22,641 nucleotides of DNA from Jimgerdemannia flammicorona (taxonomy: Eukaryota > Mucoromycota > Endogonomycetes > Endogonales > Endogonaceae). How positions within the stretch are numbered: position 1 is the first letter of the stretch; every line of letters begins with the position of its first letter. Of the stretch, positions 9,618 to 19,286 are shown in pieces. The position numbers were made by a program, and so were the translations under genes. The notes beneath the pieces are model-generated. The model had not been told where the DNA came from and ran no database searches. It saw only the letters and a list, made by a program, of their open reading frames with translations. The stretch lies in NCBI GenBank assembly GCA_003990745.1, contig RBNI01001396.1, positions 1 through 22,641 on the forward strand, read 5' to 3'.

Positions 9618-10774
9618 TTAGAACTTCATGCCGAGCTTGTGCTCCATGGCCGCATGTACGTCCAACATGTCCGTCGAGTTCTCGGGGGCTGTGTGTGCGT
9701 GGATGAAAAAGGGACGGTGCAGTTGTTGCGGCGGTATTTGAGGGGGGGGGGGTGGGGGGGGGGGGGGGGGGGGGATCAGTCATTTGGAATCCGTCGACGC
9801 ACATTTATCCTTATGGAACAAGTCGAATACGAACACGCCCATACTCCTGCCTCCTCCATCCCAATGTGCAGAGCATGCCAAATAACCGAATCTCTCACAT
9901 CCTCCTCAAAAATCCATTGCCGTTCGTGGCAATTGGATAGGGAGATATTATGTTCTGTCTATAATTCTACGCTCTACAAGATCCACACAAAACCACAAGA
10001 GAATACGCACTGTTCAAGAAATCCTCGAAATCGATCGTTTCGTCCTGGCCCGTCAGGATCTCCAGACCTAGGTTCGACGATGGCAACACGGGTAAGCGTT
10101 GTACCTGAAGAATGAAAGCAGGTATCACACAGAAGGGGATGGTGAGTCATTAGAGATTACAAGATATTTATAACTGACGACTCGGAAGTAGGGTCTTAGA
10201 GTGCGAACATTTTTAGAAGTGCGCTGACTCCCCCTCCCGGTAGCGGAACTTAACCAGCGAAAGAAAAGAATGCATAAATGGATCCGCCAACCCACCTTGG
10301 ACACGATGCTCCGCTCCATTAGGTGCCTAACCGGCGCGTGGATACCGTACAGATTACGGTACATGCTCAACTTCAACTGGTACTGGGTCTCTTGCCACTG
10401 GGCGCAAAAAGGGAAAAGAAAATCAGAGAGAGAGAAACACCCGCCAATTCCCAAGAAACCTACGAGACGCGCGCAAGTGACATCTCCCTGGTCAATAACC
10501 CTATCGTACATGCTTCAGCCGTTGCTCGAGAGGGTGTCCCGGCAGGACCTCGCTCTGGATGGACCTAACGCCATGACGCATAGTATCATGGACACCAAAG
10601 GAATTGGAGGTAGCGAGGGTAGACTTGGTGAGGGAGTCTTCGGGGTAGGCGGCGGGGGCGAGGCGGAGGGGGGCAGACTGAAGAGAAAGGACGGGGGGAG
10701 GGGAAGATTGGTTAGCACTCCTTCGTGTGTAAGAAGACGGTTCGAAGGGTATTTTAGTGAATGGGGCATACCAT
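9618..10774 (-). CDS. UMP1: Proteasome maturation factor UMP1/POMP
   Basis: Exons 10774-10772 (ATG only), 10677-10510, 10397-10296, 10104-10011 and 9688-9618 join in phase to 145 residues (human POMP has 141). UMP1 chaperones assembly of the 20S proteasome half-mers and becomes the first substrate of the mature particle. Visible family landmarks in order are NSFGVHDTMRHG, SEVLPGHPLE, WQETQYQLKL, MYRNLYGIHAPV, VQRLPVLPSSNLGLEIL, GQDETIDFEDFLN and AAMEHKLGMKF at the end. The DETIDFEDFL segment reads closer to animal POMP than to yeast Ump1. The start is inferred: exon 2 begins SAPLRLAP with no in-frame ATG, while ATG|GTATGC at 10774 gives a phase-0 donor 94 nt upstream. The last intron is long (322 nt) and carries a C-rich tract. 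Confidence 0.93.
9742..9774. repeat. G11-T-G21 homopolymer tract
   Basis: On the plus strand, eleven G, one T and twenty-one G in a row. On the UMP1 transcript this is a C tract inside the last intron (9689-10010), some 50-85 nt before the 3' splice site. G runs of this type may also fold as quadruplexes. Confidence 0.9.
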
Positions 10775-10919
10775 GTTTGTGATATTGCTTTTTGGACAAG
10801 TAAAGTTGTGTAGTTAAAGGAGTGACTTTGTAGATTGGACGCGCAAGCACACACACCCGTGATGTCAACAGCTGTATACGTAATCACGGTCTCAAATTTT
10901 ACCATCGATAAATTTCTTA

Positions 10920-11235
10920 GTTAGCATAATGGACCATTATAAAAATAAAAATAGAAATAAAGGATTCCAGTATTTTTAATAAATACAATATATTTAATAA
11001 AATTCAATATAGTTATAATATTATTTATATTATTGTAATTTTTATTATTAAATTATATTATTAAATTTATAATAAAATATAAACTAATAAATAGTAGATT
11101 TTTAATAATAATAATAATAGAACTCTTCTTTAAATATATAATCAGCAGTATCTTTTACATTAAATATAATATCTAATAAGTTATAGTTAACTGATAGTTA
11201 TATACTATAGCTTTAAAGGAAATTTCAATATTGAT
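10920..11235. other. A/T island overlapping the methyltransferase 3' end
   Basis: Sequence is almost purely A and T (TTTATTATTAAATTATATTA style) from about 10920, with a sharp edge near 11235. The last 20 or so codons of the methyltransferase frame lie inside it. Confidence 0.75.
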
Positions 11236-11908
11236 TGAACATTTTATCTTCACCTTTCTGTTTACATAGAGATAATGAAATACTTCCGGCGCATGCAACC
11301 CATTGTTCCCTTCGCTTGCTTCAACCCCTATTTTCTTCACCTTCTCCGTCTTCCAACCCCATGCTTCCTCCCCTTCCTCTCTCTCCACAAACTCGAATCT
11401 TCTCCAATCCGAATATGACACCGACAACCACAACCCTCCTTCTCTCGTCACCCTCGCCACCTCGCCACACAACCTTCTCATCTTCCCCAAATCGTCACCA
11501 TCGCCACAAGCAATCGCGTCCACCGTGCTCTTATCCATTACTACTGCGTACCCCACTCCCTCAGGCAAATCTAGCCCACTTAGATCAAGGCAATCCATCG
11601 TCTCGAACCGCAAGCCCGGGTATCCGTCGCCCGCGAGCCCGCGCATGCGCTCCACGACATTGGGCGCGTAGTCCACACTTGTCGCGAGGCGATAGCCGTC
11701 GCGCCAGAGATCAAACGGGAGCCACGAGTTGCCGCACCCCAGGTTCAGGATGGGCTGGCCAGCGGCGAGGTGCGGGAGGAGGAGGGGGCGCAGCGTGTCG
11801 TAGGATGCGAGCCACTCAAAGGACCGCTCGGTGGAGAAGCGCCGCATCCAGTAGTCACGGCTGTCAAAGGAGACCGTCGGTGGGTGGACATGATCGGTGC
11901 CGGTGTGC
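11173..11908 (-). CDS. Class I SAM-dependent methyltransferase, METTL13/EEF1AKMT4-like, 5' end unresolved
   Basis: A Rossmann-fold methyltransferase. From a splice acceptor ACACAG at 11909 the frame reads FDSRDYWMRRFSTERSFEWL, the family signature YWxxRF...FxWL. It continues with ILNLGCGNSWLP (SAM motif I), TSVDYA (acidic residue after strand 2), MDCLDL and VMDKSTVDAI, then GGLWLSVSYSDW and FHYLYV. Such enzymes methylate lysines of eEF1A or related substrates, which is family inference only. The first ATG in frame is at 11847, but it would cut off the conserved YW. An upstream exon ending AATCTGCC|GTATGT (donor at 11994, intron 86 nt) fits in phase and would give the NLP typical of the family, but it has no in-frame ATG. 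The C-terminus has about 20 extra residues encoded in the A/T island. Confidence 0.75.
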
Positions 11909-11995
11909 CTGTGTTTTGTTTTGTGCGGTTACCATATTAGGATATTTAGCTGGCACATCAGATAAATTGCAATCAATACAATCCGTTCACATACG

Positions 11996-13913
11996 GCAGA
12001 TTAGGGGCGAAGCGACCTCTACATCTTTGCCAGACTTGGATGTAAAGCGACGGACAAATCGTCACAGTAAAAAACTAGTTTGGCGCGCTTCTCATGGCGA
12101 TCGAAACTGTCAACATTGACTAGGACACGCGACACCTCGCAAGCTTTAGCTCGTGATTTAATTTTCATGTTGAACTCCATCTCGCGCACATATATATTTC
12201 CTCTCGATCGATGACCGATCATCAATCCAACTCCGGGAACTTTAATTCGCTTATGGCAAGACCTATGGATTGTATCGAACGTGTCCCCGATTCATCATAC
12301 TTGCCTTCATTCGTGCGATCGAAGCACATAATCGAGCAAAGAAGAAGGAAGAATAGGAAATATAACAGGAGGAAGAACAAAAATGAAATGACAACCGACA
12401 CGAAGACGATTGTAAAGCGTGCGTGGTACAGCTTGTATCATCAAAGTCTTGGAGCCGTACTTCGTCAAACAGAACGTATATACTAATTTGAGGCCTAAGT
12501 GGACCTGATGATAGAGAAATTGACAGTTTATAGTGTAAACATGATCGAAGTACCCCTAAGGGAACAATCACTCATTATATAGGTCCCCTGCCAACCAAGC
12601 AATGACGGCTGGAACTGTGCGGTCCAGTCACATTTGCGCGATGATCGTTTATGCCGATCCATGCCAACTAATGGTGCCTGGCAAGCATGTGCATGGCAAT
12701 CAATGCATTCAGCGGCGGAGAATAAGAGTTACATTTGTGACTTGATTGGATCTAGATGGAAAACCGGCGAAAAAAACCCGGCGATGGGCAAAGGGGCGTG
12801 CTTTCTGCAGGTGTCGATCGAAGGTCTCGCCCATTGCAATTCGCGATTGTTGCCGCATCTTGATCGAATTTGGGAAGGTGTCTCTCTGACATCAAAGTGA
12901 CTTAATCTGCGTGTTACTGTAATATGCTACTCCTGTAAGAGCCACCAGTGATGGACGGGATATAGATTTAAGGGAGTCAAGATGGATCCTTGTTATGGAC
13001 GATGAATACGCAATTCATTCAACACACTCGTTCACACTTTGCATGTACGCATATGATTTCTGCAGTTCTTTTTATGTACATGTAGTTTGTAAGACATGTC
13101 GCTTGGACGGGATATGATGATCTACGAGAAACAGTGCTCACTTTGTTTGCATACACTCGTTAATAAATTTTATATGCTTACTGAAGTCTGGAATGGGGGT
13201 CTTGATCCTTGGGGGTAGTAGATATGTGTCACGTGGTGCGAAACACGACAGACATGTTTCTCTCAAACGTGGGAATATCAGGGACCAATGGAATTTGTAT
13301 TACACTATTCGCATCCATCGACATTTTATTCCATTCGACGCTTGATCATTTCCTGGATGTGTTGAAATCAGAATACAACGCACAGAAACAGATTGCACAT
13401 GGGTAGTTGCCAACGAATCCTTTGGCAAAGGTCGATGTGTGGGAGCTGGGATTTATGATACGGGAGCACATTCAGTAGTGGATTGCTTCCGTATTTTCGT
13501 TAACACCCACACGCCGAACGCTTTTCCCGAATACTTCTTGACACATTACCACATTACTAAACTACCAAATTACAGCAATACATGTGACTGCTCGTAAAAC
13601 TGCGCCGCACTTTGAACACAAATAAACCCGAACCCTTATCCCTCGCAAAATCTAACAGCTGCGACCTTAACCATGCTCACCGCAACATCATCACCACCAT
13701 TAACAATCATGCGACAAGAGTGCACCGCTACCCGGTGCACCACCAATCAGACATACCCTTCATGTTCCGCCGTATCCACGGCTTATTCACCGTACTTTAG
13801 TCACTGCTACGAGCATTTTGAGAGTAGCGAAATCAACGGCTACCGTATGGAAGCAAGCATAGCATAATCCCCCCATCTTTTGGACCAATGCTTGTTTGTT
13901 CCACGACGACAAG
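11996..13913. other. Intergenic region (1.9 kb) between divergent genes
   Basis: It probably holds the methyltransferase 5' exon or promoter on the minus side (a TATATATTT at 12190-12198) and the promoter of the 13.9-kb gene on the plus side. Frames at 12211-12486, 12634-12900 and 13209-13406 (+) show no domain, no splice-phase continuity and no similarity that I can recognise. Confidence 0.5.
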
Positions 13914-13917
13914 ATGA
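13888..13917 (+). promoter_or_regulatory. Upstream ORF overlapping the start of the next gene
   Basis: ATG at 13888 opens a nine-codon frame whose TGA (13915-13917) overlaps the tandem ATGATG start of the following gene. A start/stop overlap of this kind could dampen translation or allow termination-reinitiation. It matters only if the transcript begins upstream of 13888. Confidence 0.35.
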
Positions 13918-14684
13918 TGTTCGTTGTCACCTCGTCAGCGGACAAGGCGGCGGCGCTCTCTCTCACCTCGCCGCTTGAATCCGCTGACGAGGACGATGCC
14001 TCCTCCTCCCTCTTCTACCCCAATATCCCCTCCCACCTCTTCTTCCGCTACGAGGACATGACCATTCACGCCTCGCGCCAATCGCTCTCTCGCCTCATCC
14101 ATTCCCTCCTCATCGACCGGACCTCTCCGGCCTTCGTCTCCACAAACGTCAATATCCCCGTCGACTTCGACCATCTCCACCTCTCCCCAGGATCGCGCCG
14201 CGTCCGCGACACCCCGAACGCCGGTGGATCCTCCCTGCTCTCCGAGGTCCTCTCGTTCGAGGTTCTCGAGCGATTTCTCGGTATTCAGCTCTCGAAGACC
14301 GAGATGGAGGTCGTCTACTCGCCCCAGGGTGGTCCTATGACCGACTACGTCGTCCATCTTCCACAAGGCCTAGGCGGTGGGGCCATTGGAGTGTCAGTTA
14401 CGCGCGCCATGGCGTACCGGAGGGCGTACACGCGGCAGGATGCTGAGAAGCTTCTGGGAAAGAAGCTGCGCGGCGTGTTCTCCTCCAATAAGACCATTAT
14501 GAACGAGCGGATCACGAGACAGATCTTGCATGTGTGGATGCCCTCTGGGAAGATTGCGAACGTTGTTAAGAAGACGTGGCTGAGGATGCCGAAAGATGTG
14601 CTTGAGAACACAATTGCAGTTGTGTCAACCGTAAACTCGAAGTGGGTGTTTAACAATACCATGGCGCAGAGGGGATACTTCTAA
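13914..14684 (+). CDS. Conserved hypothetical protein, intronless
   Basis: A single exon of 256 residues with two consecutive start codons (13914 and 13917). The N-terminal 30 residues are Ser/Ala/Asp rich and probably disordered. The conserved-looking core spans about 110-250: SEVLSFEVLERFLG, EVVYSPQGGPMTDYVV, GVSVTRAMAYRRAYT, AEKLLGKKLRGVFSSNKT, RQILHVWMPSG and ENTIAVVSTVNSKWVF. I recall a poorly described family with VSVTRAM, KKLxG and ILHVW motifs in oomycetes, amoebae and lower fungi, but know no function. The Asp144 to GVSVTR spacing is faintly reminiscent of PD-(D/E)XK nuclease folds without the canonical lysine. Coding GC is high and codon use consistent with a real gene. Confidence 0.8.
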   Translation: MMFVVTSSADKAAALSLTSPLESADEDDASSSLFYPNIPSHLFFRYEDMTIHASRQSLSRLIHSLLIDRTSPAFVSTNVNIPVDFDHLHLSPGSRRVRDTPNAGGSSLLSEVLSFEVLERFLGIQLSKTEMEVVYSPQGGPMTDYVVHLPQGLGGGAIGVSVTRAMAYRRAYTRQDAEKLLGKKLRGVFSSNKTIMNERITRQILHVWMPSGKIANVVKKTWLRMPKDVLENTIAVVSTVNSKWVFNNTMAQRGYF

Positions 14685-15299
14685 ACGTGGTGGATTTTGG
14701 TTTATCTTTCACGTGCTTCTACAATATTTTCTGTTTTCCAATCTTTCTTGCCATATACCCCCCATGCTACCTCCCATTCAAATGGTATTCGCTTGCAATT
14801 ATTCAGATATTATAAACCACATACCAGTTTTACAACGTTATATAAAGCTTTTTGAAACCTGTACTGTGCGCTCGCGGCACACGAACTCATGATCTCGATT
14901 TCAGGGGCGTTACGTGTTTAAAGTTGGTTGCGGAGTACCGATTGCGGGCTTCGCCGAAGAACTAATATGTCCTGATAGAACACTAACTCGCTCTAGTACC
15001 AATATAGATAATAATGCAAATCTCGCTAGGTTATAGACGTACACCGAGAGTTTGTTTACTACAAAACATTTGTTTAGTTGGTAACGGCAGTATTGTTACT
15101 TGACAGACCGTGCTGCCTCACGAAAAACAGTCAACGAATTTAAAAAATGAGCATCTGTACTGACCGAATCATTTTATTATTGTCCAAGCGGCCCGTCATC
15201 ATAACCAACTCTACACTGAAACACAAAGCAAATGTAAGAAGATTCTTGTTATCCGTATTTATAAGAAATATATACGTAATTCTGTGGCTAATGCTAGTC

Positions 15300-15835
15300 A
15301 TCATAATATTTCTAAGCAAGCATTGAATTATTACAAAATAATTTTAATAAAAACAATAATAAATACAAATATACTGGCTCTAAGAGTTTCAAGATAACTG
15401 TTGGCCATATTATCTCTTGTAAAAGTCGGATTTATTTTTGAATAAATATCATTATAGATATATTAGCTAACTAATTAAATAATTTATTATAATATATATT
15501 TAAGTTAAATTATATTATTAATTATAATAATTCTTTAATATAATTAATTAAATTAAATTAGTTATTATAAATTTCTTTTATTATGTAGTTTTAGTTAAAC
15601 TAATTGTTAATTTAATAATATAATACAACTTTAAAATAAATAAATATGGTAATTTAAATTTTACTTAAATATAAATATTTATAAAATATAATAATAAATC
15701 ATTTTAATATTATTTTGATATATTAAATCTAATAATTTTAAACTTAATTAAAAGCTCTTTTAAAATTAAATAATATATATTAGCTTAAGTTATTATCAAT
15801 CTATCTATTTATATAACATCTCTATTCATTGGATA
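15300..15835. other. Large A/T island
   Basis: More than 500 bp with only scattered G or C and very frequent TA dinucleotides. It may be a decayed, hypermutated repeat or a native AT-rich spacer. No inverted ends or coding remnants could be recognised. Confidence 0.7.
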
Positions 15836-16778
15836 AAACAATAAGCAAAGTTACAAATGTCACAAGAAAGCAATCAAGAGTTATTAATACATACGTAAGT
15901 CTTACACAACTGACCGCCACAATACGTCATGATCATCTTATTTTCTTCATCATAAAAAAATAAAAATAAAAGCGCGTTGGTTCACACTAAAATTATCCAG
16001 TATTCTCGTCAATCGAAGATAATGAATGTGCCGTAAATCGGTTGCATTCAATGAAGATGCAGATTCCCTTGTCCACAATACCGACTCTTGATACGTGAAG
16101 GAAGGCGGGATAAAAACCAGGGAAACCAGACTGTTGTGAATGCAGCGCTTTTGGAGCTCCAAATCACGTCCCGTACAAATTATGTAATTAACTACGGGAA
16201 ATTATTGCTCTCAAGGATGTATTACTAGCGCGCGTACAAACACGCGAATGGCACGCGCCAAGCAATGTATTCAAGACGCGCGGCGTAGCCTACAATTTTA
16301 TGTGTGCAGCTCTCAAAATTAGGTCCACGGATTAAGAGTGTCCGGAGCGAAGCAGGGAAAATGTAGGAAAGTGGAAGAGTCAAAAAGTAGACTAGGCCGA
16401 TAAACTTGTTCTGCTCCGTCGGCGTACCGGACCAAAATCGGTCTCAAACATAAGTGATATTGCTGAACAGGGAGCTGCAAAAAAGAGTCAGTGGGTCAAA
16501 TTCGGTAGGTACCATTTATTCTGTATATACAAAAACATCCACTTCGTAACACGATAATTATAACCCGTCGTCATACGTAGCCTCTTTTCATCCCTCGAGC
16601 TTTAACGTATGTGAACACTTTCATGCCTGAGGAAGTGTCCGGCCAGTTCGAGACATTTGGTAAATGTATACAAAAAAAGAAGTTACCTCGCCAAAGGGGA
16701 AGACAAGAGTGGATCAGTTTTTTTAGCCACATCGGCTCAATCCGTCATCCAATTGCGCCACTGTGTCAAATTTAAGTT

Positions 16779-16784
16779 TATAAA
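16779..16784 (+). promoter_or_regulatory. TATA-like element of the phosphatase gene
   Basis: TATAAA lies 28 nt before the ATG at 16812, with CCAAT at 16749-16753. The spacing would imply a very short leader, so the assignment is tentative. Confidence 0.3.
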
Positions 16785-16811
16785 TTGGTCTACCCTTCTA
16801 CACCTGCGAAA

Positions 16812-18316
16812 ATGGTTCGTCTTGCTTCCTTGGCCGTCCTCTCTTCCCTCTCTGGATTCGCCCTCGCCAGTGGCAAGTGGTTCGATCATGTCGTCACAGT
16901 CTTCTTGGAGAACACTGTATGTATAGGGCCCTATCCGAATCTTATTTTTACTTTTGATTGCCGGTACGAATTCATGCACGAATTCTCCACACAGGACTTC
17001 GACCAAGCCAAGACCCAAGCATACTGGCAATCGCTGGCTGCCAGAGGCATCCTCCTGACTCAGTGTAAATCTCCCATCGCGCATTTCTTTTATTTTATAC
17101 ACGAAACTAAACCTCCTCCCTCGATGGAATTCAGACGGCGGTGTTACTCACCCGTCGTTGCCCAACTATCTGGCTGTCGCTGCCGGCACGACCTTCGGCA
17201 TCTTGGATGACGCGTAAGACTCATACGTTTTTCGCCGCTTTTGTCGCATCGCCTATCGTAATAACTATGTACTGATACCTCCCATTCAACACAGCCATTA
17301 CGACATTAACGCTATCCACATTGGTGATTTGTTGGAGGCCAAGAATGTCACCTGGAAGGCGTACCAAGAGGATTACCCCGGTGACTTCACTTACTGCTTT
17401 GTTGCCGACAACACGCCCGCCCCTCTCAAGCTTTATCGTCGCAAGCACAACCCCTTTATCAGCTTCAGTAACGTCAAGTAAGTGTTTGCTATTTTTATTA
17501 CCGATCACATTGGAAATAAGTCCGTAGCAAAGGATTCTGACCATATGTTTGCCACAATCAGCACAAACACCAGCCGTTGTACTTCCCACATTGTTAACTC
17601 CAAGGACCTGGACGCCGACATTGCCAACAATGCCATTCCTGACTACTCTTTCTATATTCCCAACATGATGTAAGTCACCTGGGAATTTTATGTTGGAACA
17701 TGAAGATTAGGAAGTGTCTTATATTTCATCTTTCGCGCTTCCAGCAACGATGGCCACGATTCCAACACGCTCGGTAACGTCAGCGTCATGACCAATTGGC
17801 TCGAGAACTTCCTCGAGCCCAAGCTCAATAACAGTGCCTTCAGCAACACCCTGTTCGTCATCACGTTCGACGAGTCGGATGTCTCTAATGATGAGGTTTT
17901 TGTATCATTCTCGACATATATAGCCTTCACGGCAACATGGTTGTACATTTGTACATTATACTCACATGCCTTCTCTACTCTATTTGCTCGTCTGCTCACA
18001 GGGCAATAAGGGCACTAATTACGTCTACACCGTCCTGATTGGCTCCGCCGTCAAGGTAGCCAACGTCGCCGATGCGACCCAATACACTCACTTTAACCTC
18101 CTCGCCACCATTGAAGCCAACTGGGATCTCGGTTCTCTGGGCCGCAACGACTCCGTCGTCAAGAACATCATCGGCCTCAATGGCACCGCCCTCCCCAACC
18201 CCTATTACAATGAGACTCTGGCATCTCTCCAGAGTACGAATGCCGGTGCCGCCAACACCGTTGCTTCGTTCGGTATCACCGTTCTGGCTGTTCTGGCTGC
18301 TGCTATGCTCCTGTAA
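16812..18316 (+). CDS. Secreted GPI-anchored acid phosphatase-like protein (phosphoesterase family)
   Basis: Seven exons (16812-16916, 16995-17064, 17135-17213, 17295-17477, 17562-17669, 17745-17895, 18002-18316) join in phase to 336 residues. Residues 1-19 are a signal peptide ending FALA|SG. The phosphoesterase fold (Pfam PF04185, shared with fungal acid phosphatases and bacterial phospholipase C) shows ENTDFD at 33-38, GGVTHPSLPNY at 60-70, NDGHDSNTLG and FVITFDESD, matching metal and phosphate ligands of the family. There are at least seven N-glycosylation sequons (for example NVT, NTS, NVS, NDS, NGT, NET). The tail ends in a hydrophobic run (TVASFGITVLAVLAAAMLL) after a small-residue NAGAAN, a typical GPI signal. 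It is likely a cell-surface phosphate-scavenging enzyme. The donor of the last intron is ambiguous: GAG|GTTTTT at 17896 or TTT|GTATCA at 17902, both in phase. Confidence 0.93.
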
Positions 18317-18541
18317 GTGGACGTGGCGATGACTAAAAGTTGTAATATATAAAATTTATCACGTAATTGCCATGTATTTATCGGTTGTAACTATCATAAT
18401 TGCAAAAGTTCATCGTAATATAAAAACGTTATCCGCATGTCACATTTCTCGATGTTTGGGGGAGGGAGGAAAATATTATAGTACTCATCACGATGCTCAT
18501 CTTAGATAACCCCTTTATATGCGTCGAGTAATTATTCTCCG

Positions 18542-18569
<28 letters not shown>
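18542..18569 (+). repeat. A28 homopolymer
   Basis: Twenty-eight A in a row, 226 nt after the phosphatase stop. Genome-encoded; no target-site duplication is obvious around it. Confidence 0.95.
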
Positions 18570-18573
<4 letters not shown>

Positions 18574-19164
18574 ACACGAAGTTTCACCTATTTTGAATGG
18601 TATACATTCAAAGGTTGTGCTGAAACGTGCGATAGACAAACTTACATTCCTCAGCGAATACGTTATCCCTCTCCCTTCAGCCTCCCAGTATATGTTTACT
18701 TTACCTGTAACTAGCTCTACTCTAAATGTACCATGATTCCTTATTATTCACTCTCCAAGTCTCCTAGACTATCGGATGATATCATGTTATCATTCAGCAC
18801 TACAGATCCTTCAAATATTCGAAAACTTTGGTGTTAAATGGCACGAGTTGCTCGATAGCAAAAGTAACAATAAAAAGGAACGAAGGGAAAGTAAATACGA
18901 CGCCAAAGCCTTCTTTCACAAGTTATTTCTTACGTGAAATCGTACAGTCGCATTTCAACCGCTCTAGCACAAGTTGCAAGTGCAGTAAAGTGCAAAGAAC
19001 ACGAGCCGCACCTTCAAGAGATGACGGTGTTCGTGAAGAATGACATGCGGATGCGGACATGACTTCTGGCTGCTACTGGCCAACAGGCACAGACTGATAG
19101 CTCGCTAACGCAATGGTCTTGGTCGCAAAATGTTCGCCAATTGAATATAAAGACTCGAGCTATG

Positions 19165-19200
<36 letters not shown>
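19165..19200 (+). repeat. A36 homopolymer
   Basis: Thirty-six A in a row, which on the Argonaute strand is T36 beginning about 86 nt after the Argonaute stop, so it may lie in the 3' untranslated region or just beyond. Confidence 0.95.
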
Positions 19201-19203
<3 letters not shown>

Positions 19204-19286
19204 AACTGCAAGGCTATCGTCTATCAAAAATAAAACATACTAGTATATTCACACGCGACGACCCGGGGACTGAAACCGACTTCATT

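Larger units (their letters stand above)
14685..16811. other. Intergenic desert with 0.5-kb A/T island
   Basis: No protein-coding gene is visible over 2.1 kb. From about 15300 to 15835 the sequence is almost only A and T, rich in TAATTA and ATTTAAAT. Flanking parts (14870-15300 and 15860-16780) are moderately AT-rich. A minus-strand frame at 15950-16162 has no similarity. The last 60 bases hold a CCAAT-like and a TATA-like element before the phosphatase. Confidence 0.6.
18317..19286. other. Convergent intergenic region with two long A runs
   Basis: It separates the 3' ends of the phosphatase (+) and Argonaute (-). A28 lies at 18542-18569 and A36 at 19165-19200. A frame at 18828-19043 shows no similarity. 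No other gene is seen. Confidence 0.6.

Noticed and set aside
12019..12225. Minus-strand frame considered as first exon of the methyltransferase
   Set aside because: It ends in TAG at 12019, has no donor with the needed phase, and its sequence does not resemble the family N-terminus.
13935..14366. 143-codon minus-strand frame inside the 13.9-kb gene
   Set aside because: Antisense shadow of a GC-rich exon. The plus-strand frame is longer, with clear motif structure.
14870..14930. Sequence with tRNA-like phrases (CGAACTCATGATCTC)
   Set aside because: No complete cloverleaf can be formed on either strand.
19160..19210. A36 run considered as a retroposon poly(A) tail
   Set aside because: No target-site duplication or element body is visible. 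It sits just past the Argonaute stop and resembles the other homopolymers in the window.
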